Assembly (NCBI GenBank): GCA_040357565.1
Contig: JBDODJ010000075.1
Direction: 5' to 3' (one strand)
Origin: Cercozoa sp. M6MM
Taxonomy: Eukaryota; Endomyxa: Ascetosporea
DNA length: 55,888 bases
Numbering within the stretch: the first letter of the stretch is position 1; each line of letters opens with the position of its first letter. Shown piece by piece: positions 1 to 11,532 of this stretch. The translations under genes were made by a program, and so were the position numbers. Below the pieces are notes generated by a model. The model ran no database searches, was not told where the DNA came from, and saw only the letters and a program-made list of their open reading frames with translations.

Positions 1-1221
<1,221 letters not shown>

Positions 1222-1636
1222 AGCTTGTTGAGATGTAGGTTAGTTCAAAACTTGCTTTGCAGTCTGCAAAAACGGTGCCGACCAGTCTGCCCAGGTTGCC
1301 CGCTGACCAATCAACTCCGATCAGCAGTCACTCTCTGCTCCGGAGGGAGCAGCCTGGTCGGGCACTGTGCTCACGCACTTTCTACGTTAAACGATCGCCG
1401 GGCAGGGAGATCTAACCTGTAGCCGGAAGACATGTGTATGGCCGTATGGCACAATGAAACCTCGAAGCCGATGCTTCCGTCTCACCCTCGCGACGCCGCT
1501 CGTGAGTGTTCAGATCATTCAGATACTGTTGGTCGATCTCGACTTATCTCTCACCTGTCATCTGACCTCGGTTGTGTCGAAAGTTAAAAGCTTGAAGTGG
1601 CTCTGTTGAGAATGAGTCGAAAGTTACACTCGCGCT
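1222..1636. other. Intergenic stretch, no gene seen
   Basis: Upstream of the GST start. Short open frames here have no family features. The 3' end holds local duplications: a 25-base segment at 1576-1600 recurs exactly at 1638-1662, next to the dispersed repeat copy. Confidence 0.6.
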
Positions 1637-2118
1637 AGTCGAAAGTTAAAAGCTTGAAGTGGACAACAGCAAAAACAAAAAAACGTGTTACACTCCCGTT
1701 CCGACGCTAGGGGAACTGTCGCGTGCTATCGCCCGGTTCGGAGAGGCAAACAAGAGCGCAGTTCGATGCGCCAGCGCAGGAGCATCGATTTTGATGATTT
1801 CGGCCTTTGTCTTGGTCGAAATACGTGTACTGTACTCTCTTATCGCGTATTTGGTGGTTTTCATTGAGTTCTCGTGCGATAGCTGGGCCGCAAGGTCGAT
1901 GAATTCAACCGCCGAATCGACGCAATGCACTCCGACTTAAACAACTGGGCTGACGCCGTCCGGTCGGATATGAACAGAGTGTTGTGTGCTGCTCGTCAGT
2001 CGGATTCTGCTTTGAAGACTCGAGCTCGGACCACGACTCGCAGCTCCCGGAGTGATGGAACGGGAACTCCAAGTTGGAGCTCGACTCGGACTGAACGGAA
2101 CTCAGTCGAAAGTTAAAA
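1637..2118 (+). pseudogene. Copy 1 of a dispersed repeat encoding a TM plus coiled-coil protein (decayed)
   Basis: Bases 1697-2100 are homologous, in inverted orientation, to 10,064-10,490. The reading frame gives VPTLGELSRAIARFGEANKS, then a hydrophobic segment (ASILMISAFVLVEI), then after one lost base a coiled-coil stretch KVDEFNRRIDAMHSDLNNWA. The other copy keeps these in one frame apart from a shared TAG. This copy lacks the first exon and intron seen at 10,490-10,596. It is bounded by a perfect 15-base direct repeat (1637-1651 and 2104-2118), like a target-site duplication, and carries at its left end a 35-base piece identical to the GST intron at 1139-1173. Probably a non-functional retroposed or template-switch copy. 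Confidence 0.6.
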
Positions 2119-2359
2119 TGAGATACATAAGGAAGTTAAAAGAACCAGCCTCGAATCCTCTTTCGACGTCCCTTAGTGCGTTGGTGTGCGTTGCGTTGTT
2201 AGTCGCTCGCGTGCCGACGACCGGTGATTTCGAACCTGTCGCGACAAGCCACACGTGGTCAAAGGTCTCCCGCCTAATGCATGAAAAGAAGAGACACACC
2301 AGTAGATACTCGCGTGGTAGGACGGATGTGTGCGACCGTGAATCACGAGTTTCACGTAC

Positions 2360-4777
2360 CTACAAAAGTGGTGCACAGTAGCAGTACAGAGGAGGAGAAT
2401 AATCAACGCACTTGGCAACCACGGCATTTCGTTTGACCGGCATACTCTGCAGGATTGTTGTAGGGGAGGGGACGGTAAAAGCTGTGCGTGTGCGTACCTG
2501 AGCACTGCCACTGGTGCTGCCGTTGACCACGGTGAGTGGTGACTGCGACGGTGTCGACGGTGTCTCTGTCAATGCACCTATACAAGAAGGGAGTAAGAGG
2601 GTGGGGGAGGGGGTAAAAAAGGTACCGCCATCCAGGCGAACTTCGGTGACGTGTCGCTGAGGACCGCTCGAGTGCAGCGGCACGATCTGCTGCCAGTTGT
2701 CTGACACCTGGAGGGGGGGGGGGGAAAAAAAAACAAGGGGGAGGGTAGGGGGTAACCTTAGCACGTGCGAACACTTCAAACTCGCGCGAGTGACGGTTCT
2801 GCAGTTTGATCGCGCACAGTCGGTACAACGACTCGAGTCGCACCACCACCTCCGCGTGTTCTACGGGGGGCAAGGGGTAAGGGTAAGGGGTAAGGGGTAA
2901 GGGGTAAGGGGTAAGGGATAAGAGTAAGGGGTAAAGGTAAGGGGGAGTAGAGGCTACCTTCTTCCTTGGGAATCCAGTAGCGATCGTCGCGCACACGCAG
3001 CACTTTCACCGGGTGCTACAAACAGAGAGGAGATAAAGGGGCGAAGGGAGGGGTAATAGGACCTACCTGCACACTAAGTGACGGCGTCGACGACTGAATA
3101 ATGCCGCCGCCTGCACCGAAAATCAGCACTTCCTGACCTCGTTCCTGCACACTCAAAAAACCGTGTATACGAGTACCTGGGCATTAAATCAAACACACCT
3201 GCATACGTCGACTCGTGTTGCCCAAAGCGTTGCGTTGCAGTGTGGCCAACTATACTGGGGGTAAAGGGGAGGTAACGACATACAAGGTTTACCTGACAGC
3301 CAAGTGCGTGGTATCGATACGCCTCGTACAGCAGGTCGCTGCAACAACAACAGATGCAACAAGCAGAGAAAGCGAGTACAACAACCCAAACAGACCGCAT
3401 CAGAGGCGAGTGCATGAGTCGCTCGTTGCTCTCCACCATGTGCAGCAGCGTCGGCGGCGACATCAGCGGGAACCGAATGTGCGGCAGCAACTGGTCCAGC
3501 ACGCCGAAGCGCTCCTGGTCGTGGTCCAGCCTGCACCCAGACCCCAAAAAAGATCCACACAGGACGACTCATAAGCAAGGCGAATACCATATGGCAGCTG
3601 CGTGATACACCGACTCTTCGCTTTTGCACACCAGCATGTCACTTGACTGTTCCGAGCAGATAAAAAGCACAAACTGTAGAGACGGAAGGAAGCTGTACCG
3701 CAATGTCCAGCAAACACGCCAACGGCAGTGAACACCAGGCTGCAACACTTTTAGTTTTCACATTAGAAGAAACAAGAAGAAAAAGGGAGAACCTTCTGTT
3801 GTAACAATGGCTTCGAAGTGCTTCTCGATGAAGGTCAAACACTGTGCGATCGTCACAGTGTGGACAATTCCAAGAAGATGAAACTATCAAAAACTGTACC
3901 TGTTGCCGCAAATCTGGCACGTCGAAGTGATCGGCAGCACCGAAGAAAACACACGCGTTCATCACGTTTAGGTGTGAGCTGAAGAAGCTCTTGCACAGCA
4001 CTGTTCAGTTTGTTTCACTCTTTATCAGTTATTGCAGCGTTAGTTTCTTGTACCCTTGAGCGACTCGATTTGGTACATGTTCGCCAAAGAAAGCACCTGC
4101 GAGCATCGATACACAAAGTTAGAAAGCTCACGCTTTTGACTTGAGAAATACCGAGAGCGAAGACTCGGCAGTCAAGTGTGCTTCGCCCGAGTAGAGGTAC
4201 TTGAGCAACAGTTGCACCTGCAAGTTTCAGTTTCACACATGAGTTATGAGTGAAACAACAAGTTTACTGCGCTAGCCTCAACATTCGGCAACTTGACTGT
4301 CACGACATTTTGGTGCTGCGCATTTCAGACTTAAAGGAAGCAATCTTAAAGTCAAGTTTTGATTTACGCCTTCTTTAAACTGCGAGCAGAACATGCGTCG
4401 AAACACGTCGCTCCAAGCAGCAAGAATGCACCGATGTGCCTAAACAAAGTTGTTTTTCACACCTCAAAGCAAAGACACAAAATCTACCCTGAGTTCAACA
4501 TCATCCTGGCACACGAAAACAACGTCGCTCAATGTTGGGTCCATCAGCAGTGCAGAGAGTCTGCAAAAGAGTTAAAAAATAAACGTTAAATAGCACGAGA
4601 AAAGCACGAAAAATACCGTTGTGATAATGCGCTGGGTCCTGAAACAATCTCTTCTTCTGCCGGTGTGTCTGTCAACACAACCACACATGCTTGCTTGGAG
4701 TTTGACATCTCTGGAAGGCGGTGTAGTACTCTGTTCGTGCTCGACAAGAAAGTGGTCTTCGTCTTCGTCGAGTCCAA
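2360..4777 (-). CDS. BTB-BACK protein with C-terminal discoidin (F5/8 type C)-like region
   Basis: BTB-BACK proteins usually act as substrate adaptors for Cullin-3 ubiquitin ligases. Exons in order: an N-terminal acidic leader (start MDSTKTK, 4777, tentative); BTB strands in MDPTLSDVVFVCQDDVEL and AHRCILAAWSDVFRRMF; BTB helices in LLLKYLYSGEAHLTAESS and LSLANMYQIESLKG; BACK helices in NVMNACVFFGAADHFDV, AQCLTFIEKHFEAIV and VLDQLLPHIRFPLMS with SPPTLLHMVESNERL; then DLLYEAYRYHAL. The C-terminal exons (EVLIFGAGGGIIQS, DRYWIPKEEG, AIKLQNRHSREFEVFARA, SDNWQQIVPL) look like a jelly-roll F5/8C domain, as in BTBD9. Introns between 2580 and 3270 are rich in (GGGGTAA) on the plus strand, that is C-rich in the sense direction. 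The BTB and BACK calls are firm; the discoidin call is moderate. Confidence 0.82.
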
Positions 4778-5301
4778 TGCCCAATGCTGACATACTCGAG
4801 GAGTTCAGCCGACGCTGCAGAGCAACCCAGCAAACATGGAGTCCCCCCCCCCCCCCCCCCACTGCAACCAGCTTGCACAGCCTACCTGAGAGCGAACAGG
4901 AGACCGAACAGGAGACAGATTCGCTCGATGTAGCGTGGAGCGAGTGCGTCTTGGCATACGCGACAAATTAAGGTTTCTCGTTTTTCTCTCTTCCGACTGG
5001 AGAAAGAGATCAATAACCGGGCCAGTTCGAACTGCAAACCGATCAACAACAGCCTCTCAAAAACTCACTTCGAGGAGTTTTTGCGTTGTCTGAGCACCTT
5101 CAAACACAGATATACAACAAGAACTCAGCCTGGCGTTGCACAAATGGTCCGCTAGGGGTGGCAGGCCGCGCACAAACGTTTGGTCCATTTGTACTGCGGA
5201 CTGTACAGCGCTGGCCACAATGAGGGAAAGACTGAAGAAAATGTCCTGCCATAAAGCTTCTAGCACACTTTACTGGACTCAAAACTTGTACATAAGTGAA
5301 T
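4778..5301. promoter_or_regulatory. Divergent intergenic region between the BTB gene and the R3HCC1-like gene
   Basis: The two genes start about 520 bases apart on opposite strands, so this stretch probably holds both promoters. It contains an 18-base poly-C at about 4843-4860. No TATA box or clear operator was recognised. Confidence 0.4.
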
Positions 5302-6999
5302 ATGAGTGACGACGAGTGGCCTACCGAAAGCGAGGTGGCGACGACCGAAGTTGTGCGCGCTCCAGTTGAGGTTGAGAAGCCGCCTGTCAAAAACTACGCC
5401 AAGCCTGTTGCAAAGTGGCGCAAACTTGACTTTATCCGTAACCCGCGTTTCTTGCAGAATTCGTTTTTCCTGCTGATTTAAAGTGATTGTCTTAGACTGG
5501 TTGCGCGATGAGAGCTTTGATGATGAGGCGCAGCAACGCGTGCGATTGTGCCGCGCCGACGGCAAACTGATGTTGCGTTTTCTGCAAGGGGATGACGAAA
5601 CGGCGACTGAGCGAGTGCTGGGGCATTTTTCTTTCGCCTCGAGCGGCGTTGCAGAACGCTTCGTGCGTCGCTTTCGTGCACTGGTGAAAGCACAAGCCAG
5701 CAAGAAGCGCGACACCGCGAAAAAGCCGCTGACGGAAGAACAAGGCGGCTTCTTGTCCGAGTGGCGCAAATCGCAAGGAGTACGCTGTGCTTTTTCTGTT
5801 TCATTGCTTTTGATGTTTGAGTGTTTGACAGCTTCCAGAACCCGACGAAGAGACGCTTTCGAGCGCAGTTGAGAGAATGAGTCTGGAAACAAGGTACTCT
5901 AGCTGTTTGGCTCTCTTTGGTTTGATAAATGAAACCCTGCAGTCAAAAAGAAGAACCGAAACCTCAAAAAGTCCCGCCGAAGAGAGAACCGTTTCGAACG
6001 TAGTTTTTTCTATTTTCCTTTTTGTAATTTGTGTAATTTTGCACTGTCCAGGCGTCGTGTTGAAGCAAAACTCGCGCCAAAGGAACCGTCGATTCAGCCT
6101 CCTGTTGTGTACCCGTGCTTTGTTTAACTTTACGCGAATGGATGATGCATATAATTCAGCGAAAGGAGGCCGCAAAGAAGCGATTCCAAACACATTGTTG
6201 AGTGGTACTTTTGTTTGTGTTTTGTTGTGCATCCAGCACCAAACAATGTCGTTGCTTGTAGGTCGAATGTACCGAAGGCTTTCATTGAGCACTTCATCGA
6301 AGAAGCATCAGCCGAAGGCGAGGAAGGAGACAGGGTTTCTTGTATTAGCAGAGGTTTTTGAATGTATAACGTGTCTCCGCGATTTGGGCAGAGGCGATTC
6401 GAGTTGCTGTGTTCCTTGTTCACGGAAGAATTTGCGGATTATGTGCGTTTTGTCTGTCACCTGAAGTGGATTCTTCATGCTTGTCGGGCTAGGTGACTGG
6501 CTCGGTAATCAAAGTCAAGACGCGTCGTCTCTTCTTCTCGTTCGACGACGGTGCGCGTGCGCGTTCCGCGCTCATTCGCATGAAGGATGTCTTCGAGTAC
6601 GACCGTAAGATTCTTCTTTTTTCTACTGCTAAAGCTTTTATTTTCGGGAGAAACAGACCGACCTGAGCCGAGTGTGGCACTGTTCAATCCTCTGCCGGAT
6701 TCGAAAGACGAAAAGATTCTCGATCGACTGGAGCCGCCCAAGCGACAGCAGTCGACCACTGTGTGTTTCTTCTTTCGTCCTTTCATGCTTCACTTTCATT
6801 CTGTTTGTTTGGCAGGTGGCAACACGTCTCCTGGCCAATGCTATCGGAATCGGTCGCGTGGTAAGCTGTCAGCTGTCACAACTTTTATTATGTTTCAGTT
6901 GATTTGTCCCCTGCTCAGAACAAGAACAAAGGCAGCGTCATCACCGATCGACAGCGTCGCATTCGCGATGAGCAGCGTCAGCAGCGTCGCTCGAAGTAA
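5302..6999 (+). CDS. Putative R3HCC1-like RNA-binding protein
   Basis: Starts MSDDEWPTESEVATTE (acidic). An exon with FDDEAQQRVRLCRADGKLML and VLGHFSFASSGVAERFVRRF follows, then a proline/lysine-rich linker (QKEEPKPQKVPPKREPF), then ELLCSLFTEEFADYV and TGSVIKVKTRRLFFSFDDG. That last pair resembles an RRM-like fold. The C-terminus has NPLPDSKDEKILDRLEPPKR and VATRLLANAIGIGRV, ending in the basic DRQRRIRDEQRQQRRSK and TAA at 6997-6999. The RRM-like segment followed by an ATRLLANAIGI helix and a basic tail recalls R3HCC1/R3HCC1L. I did not see a clear R3H motif and the assignment is tentative. At least eight short introns; several joins are unresolved. Confidence 0.45.
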
Positions 7000-7111
7000 G
7001 GTCGTGCCACCCCGAAACTGGTCGCTCGAGTCAAGTTCGGTTTGGTGCGCCAGATGAAAATTAACTTGGAGCAGTCAGCAGCTGTACAATTAATAAGCCT
7101 GCGCCAAACAG

Positions 7112-8607
7112 GTGATGTCGACCGGCGCAGACTTTGCACTCTGGTCAACACGGGACGGGAAAACTCTGAAAGCACGGGGCTTTCTGAGATATCCTGCGCG
7201 CTTTAACGCTTTTAGTATTCTATTGGAATGGCTTAGAGATGATATCAGCCAGTTTTTCCACGCACCTGAGGTGAAATCAGATGTCAGTTTTTGTGTGGAT
7301 TTTGGGATTTACGTTCCTCGCGGAAACAGAGTGGACAGTCTGCCGGCGGCGCGAGCACTGGTGCTTCTGATGGCACCGGTGCTGCTCAGCTCGCGTGAGA
7401 TTGCCGTGCTGCATCTGGCGGCGGCCACCTCGCGCAAACTGTATATTCTTTCAGAAAAACTCGGAGCCCAAATATGATTAATTTGATGAACAGAAGACGG
7501 TTCTTACGAGAAACGACGACAACACAACCGTCGCAGCGAAACAAACGACGCATTGTGAAGCAGTTGCTTACTGGGATAGGCACTCTGGCGGCAGTTTTCA
7601 TCATCACACGCCAGCGCAAGCCGCGAGGCACGCGCATCTGGCATGCCGTGTTCCGTGTCTGTCTCGCCAACGCGTGTGCTCAGATTTTTGGCGCATGCTG
7701 TGCGTTGCTTTTCGTTCTTGCAGCCGGAAGAAACGATGGCTGGGATGAAGAGGTACCAAAAGTGCATTTGATCAACCCCGCACGTCGGGGTCAGTTCGGA
7801 TTTTGCGCGTTTTAACAAAGGCATGGCACCGAGAGGCTAGGCGCCGATCTCATGTGCTCACAGGTGGTGGTGACTCACAAAAAGCAAGTTGGCAGCGTCG
7901 AACCGCTCTAGTGCTGCGTGGCGTGGCTCCTGGGATTTTCGCTTTTGCACGGGCCTTATTGCCAGTGCCGTTTTTGACGCAGTTTCTGTGGCATGTGGTG
8001 GAACTGCCATCCGCTGAGCCTGTAGTGCTTAGACGATGCCGCATCGCTGCGGTCAGTTTTTTTCTTTGTTTTGGTCGTTTTTCTTGGCTGAAATTGGCGT
8101 TTCCAGGTGTCGTGCTTCGTGCTGCTTAAAGTGCTGTCGCTGCGCAAGCGAGTGGTGCGAGTGGCACACGATGTTGTGCGCGCAGTGGCGCTCTCGCCAG
8201 CGACAACAACGACCAGCAGTGTTTCTGAAGACAGCGGCGGCGGTGGCGTCGCCATCGACGTCGACGAAGCGAACTGCGCGATCTGCGCGCGGCCGTTCTC
8301 GGTGCCGCTGACGCTGCGGTGTCGCCATCGCTTCTGCGATGTAAATTATAGAACAATACACATGTATTTACAGATACAAGATATATATATGTATAATTTG
8401 TATATATGTGTTGGAATGTGGTCGCTGCAGTCGTGTATCAGCGAGTGGGTGCGACGATCGCGCACGTGTCCCATGTGCCGAGCGCCAGTGGACGCCGACA
8501 TCGCCAGTGAAGAAGGCAGCTCGGACAGTGAGGACGCTAGTGCTAGGACTGTGACGAGCTCAGATCAAGAGACCGCTCTCGGGTTCTCGCCTGACTTTTA
8601 CTACTAG
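7112..8607 (+). CDS. Membrane RING E3 ubiquitin ligase, RNFT1/2-like
   Basis: RNFT proteins are multi-pass ER-membrane RING ligases linked to ER-associated degradation. Here the RING finger is CAICARPFSVPL, then CRHRFCD joined across an 89-base intron (about 8342-8429) to SCISEWVRRSRTCPMCRAPV. This gives a complete C3HC4 set of zinc ligands. Upstream exons carry hydrophobic segments: LPAARALVLLMAPVLLSSRE, LTGIGTLAAVFIITR, ACAQIFGACCALLFVLAAG and FARALLPVPFLTQFLWHVV. The ALLPVP segment and the spacing to the RING match RNFT1. A Ser/Asp/Glu-rich tail follows and ends PDFYY, stop at 8605-8607. The start is uncertain (candidates at 7112 and 7115); the RING is certain. Confidence 0.72.
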
Positions 8608-8713
8608 GCATTGGCTAACTGATTAGTGTAGTGTTACCGGCAGTAGACTCAAAATCTCAATGATCAGTTGTGACCCACCTCGGGCTGACACAATAGACTA
8701 ACCACGACTCAAT

Positions 8714-9476
8714 CTAATCACGGTCTTCGGGCATGGGCGCTGCGAACAAGGAGAGCAGCTCCTCAAGACCTCTCGCCGGCCGAGGACCTGTGGCAGCACG
8801 ACGCATGCTAGCGCACACCTCGCGTGCGTGCGCAATGCCGGCAATCTTGACTCGCTGCTGCACCACTGACGGCACTTGTGCCTCAGTCATAACCTGTGCA
8901 ACCACCTCGGCAACGAGTGCCTCCGATACGGCCGGGTTGCTCGACGTGGCACGCTCCACTTGCAGACGGATCTGCGATTCCACCATTTGCTTGAACTGTG
9001 GTGGCAACTGTTGAACCAGTTGCGCCAGCTGCAGACATAGTTTCAGTAGAGTATACGTACAGGAAATCTGTTTGTTGATACAGTAGCTGACAATATTGTC
9101 AGGAGAATCAATTGTACCTCTGGATTTGCCGGGAGCGGAACGGGTTCAGCGGAGGCACCAAAGGCTCGTCCGTTCATCATTCCCAAGATTCCTTCCAGCT
9201 CCTGGGCGCGATTGAAGAGATGCATACTGCGTCCAGCCGGTCGTTCTACAAAAGCACACACACACACACACACATTTGTACCTGTATCATCCACAGCATT
9301 TCATTAATATCTCAGCAAAAGTACAAGCACTGGGAGCTGCTCCCACTGAGTTACACAGTAACGGTAGAGTAGCGCTTACCGCGCACACTGACGTCGTTGG
9401 GCACCCGTGCGTCACTGGCTTGAACACCTTTGAGCACCGCGAGAGTCGCAAAAGTCGCCACAAGAAGGATCTTCAT
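8714..9476 (-). CDS. Small secreted protein, unknown function
   Basis: Starts at 9476 with MKILLVATFATLAVLKGVQA, a standard signal peptide with a hydrophobic core and small residues at the cleavage site. Two introns follow; the first contains a short (AC)n tract near 9258-9275. The mature protein, about 160 residues, is helical and Gln/Ala/Val-rich: SMHLFNRAQELEGILGM, PPQFKQMVESQIRLQVERAT, EALVAEVVAQVMTEAQ and AREVCASMRRAATG, ending APMPEDRD. One cysteine. No RxLR-type or enzyme motif was found. It is convergent with the RNFT-like gene (about 100 bases between stops). A phased CACGTG array lies 100-165 bases upstream of the start. I do not recognise the family. Confidence 0.68.
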
Positions 9477-9575
9477 GATGGTGTTGATGGTTAGCGTTGG
9501 GAGGGAGAGTAGTATTGAAACTCGTGATTGCGGAAGCTAAATAAAATGTCGCACTTATTAGGGTCGAGATTTAAG

Positions 9576-9641
9576 CACGTGTTTGGCACGTGCTGAACAC
9601 GAGCTTGGCACGTGCCGAACACGTGCTTGGCACGTGCAGGC
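9576..9641. promoter_or_regulatory. Phased array of CACGTG (E-box/G-box) palindromes
   Basis: Six consecutive 11-base units begin at 9576, 9587, 9598, 9609, 9620 and 9631. Five start with CACGTG; the third has CACGAG. The tails alternate between YTTGG and CYGAA-like, giving a 22-base higher-order period. CACGTG is the classic bHLH and bZIP target. The array sits 100-165 bases upstream of the secreted-protein start at 9476 and is probably its promoter element. The binding factor is unknown. Confidence 0.6.
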
Positions 9642-10063
9642 AACGGGTAGGTGACATGAAGCGTTCGGACTTTCGGATTTTAACAACTGAATAGAGTACG
9701 TCCCAGGAAGTCAACAGTAGCTACTGCTGTGGGCCATGCACAAGCACACTGTACAAGTATATATATGGGTGAACTTCAGATCGATACACCTGCGCTGACT
9801 GACGGATAGAGAATACTGTTTCGTAGCATAGTACAGTACATTTACAGGATAGTCGGCTTCGGTGTACATGTCTGGGAAATGTCAAAAGGAAGGGGAGTTG
9901 TATGGTCCTACCCTAAGTGGGCGGTAGACACGGCCATGCTCTTGTGACCCACCCGGACTGGTGCAGGGGAACTACATAGTTGGTTTCCTAGAAGACTCAA
10001 CTGACTAACTACATTTACAGGATTTTTTGAACGGAACGAGTTTAGTTTCAAGTTTCCGTTCCA
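9642..10063. other. Intergenic, nothing recognised
   Basis: No coding exon seen. Contains a short TATATATATG stretch near 9760 and two copies of a CATTTACAGGAT motif (about 9839 and 10,013). Confidence 0.5.
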
Positions 10064-10596
10064 TCATTCTGGAAGCTGCGAGTCGTGGTCCGAGCTCGAA
10101 TCTTCTGAGCTAGAGTCCGACTGGCCAGCAGCAGAGTGGCTTCTGACATTGAGGGCAGCACACAACACTCTGCTCATATCCGACCGAATGGCGTCAGCCC
10201 GGCTGTTGAGGTCGGAGTGCATTGCGTCGATTCGGCCGTTGATTGCTTCGATTCGGCCGTTGAATTCATCGACCTTGCTGCTCAGCTATGGCACGAGAGA
10301 CTCAATGAAACCCGCCAAATACGCCGATAAGAGAAAGTACGGTACACGAATTTCGACAACTACAATCCCCAAAAACATCAGAATCGATACTCCAGCGGTG
10401 GCGCATCGAATCGCGGTCTTGTTTGCCTCCCCAAACCGGGTGAGAGCATGCGACAGTTCCCCTAGCGTCGGAACGGGTTCTAAAGATACAGAATAGTGTA
10501 GACAGCACACTCGCACCGAAAGCTACATGTACCGCTCGCAAGACGAGCACCCTGAGCTGTCCACACACGACGTATCCGAGCGCACCGAGTCAACAT
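10064..10596 (-). CDS. Copy 2 of the dispersed repeat: putative mitochondrial TM plus coiled-coil protein
   Basis: ATG at 10,596 opens a short exon MLTRCARIRRVWTAQGARL, Arg-rich with no acidic residue, like a mitochondrial presequence. A 51-base GT-AG intron joins in frame to PVPTLGELSHALTRFGEANK, then a hydrophobic segment (GVSILMFLGIVVVEI) and FLLSAYLAGFIESLVP. TAG at 10,286-10,288 follows. The same frame then stays open to a TGA at 10,064-10,066, encoding a heptad-like SSKVDEFNGRIEAINGRID, MHSDLNSRADAIRSDM and a Ser/Asp-rich tail. The truncated protein ends at the TAG; the coiled coil could be a relic or need another splice. The copy at 1637-2118 has the same TAG trinucleotide, so the interruption is probably ancestral. 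Confidence 0.5.
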
Positions 10597-11532
10597 TTTA
10601 TTGGCTCGCCAAGGCACGCACCAAAAACTCAAAAACGCACTCAGTGGGGGTGAGGGCTTTTCTGCGCTTGTAAGAACACGACCACAGTCCGGTTGTTGCC
10701 TTAAACTTCCTCAAGGGTATCGCCAAAAGCCGAAGTGTTTCTCAGAATTGCATTTGTGATTTATAAAACTGACCAAAACTAAACTAGAATTCCACTTTGC
10801 TCAAAAATCCAGTGACGCACGTATTAGCGAAGCGATGCACGTTTAGTGCCAAACTGTCAACGTCCCACCGTCGTTCCCGTCTGCGACCGTTGCTTCGCCA
10901 GGCACAGTCATGCGCTGTTCAATGGTGCCTTTCTTGTGCGACAGCAATGCCGCAGCTTCCTTACTGCATGTACGACGACATTCGCAAGCTGTGGACAGAA
11001 GCCGGGAAGGGCGGATCTTGCGGCATGCCATGGCGCCGAAACCGCAAAAAAATGTCGACTTTGGAGCGCTTGCATATTCACGCAACAGAATCCATAGAGG
11101 CAACATCAGATCAATCAGACAGAGTCGAGGCACACTCGCTCGTGAGTTCTGGAGGCCGCCCACGTGCTCACTCGGCGAGTGGTCAGCGAATCTTGTGACC
11201 TGTGACCACCAGCCCTTCCTGGACCAATCACGATTCGCAACAGTCGATCGGAGCCTTACGAGAAAGGAGAGTGTCTTGTGTGCTGCCGTGAACTGTCTGC
11301 ACTGGTAATGGCATTTTTAGTAGCATCACGTGTTTGAGTGGTGGGACGGTTTTTTGGCACCACTCGGACCCAGCTCATCACAACTTGTCGTTTCTTTGCT
11401 GAATGGTTGCAACACAGCGTACGCAGTCTTGAAGTGCTGGCCTGAGTTCATCCAGTCGCGATCAAAGACCACTTTCGTGCGATCAAAGACCACAAGTGCA
11501 GAGATCAACGTGCTGTCTGCGTTGTTTTGGCC
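10597..11532. other. Upstream of the MYB gene: open frames of unclear status
   Basis: Overlapping frames of 80-130 codons occur on both strands at 10,797-11,308, but none shows a domain or consistent exon structure. They could be 5' exons or UTR of the MYB gene that follows. A repeated ATCAAAGACCAC motif occurs at about 11,461 and 11,482. Confidence 0.35.

Noticed and set aside
2873-2945. GGGGTAA repeats as an internal telomere-like tract
   Set aside because: The unit is TAAGGGG/TTACCCC with variable spacing, not TTAGGG or TTTAGGG, and it lies inside a C-rich intron like many others here.
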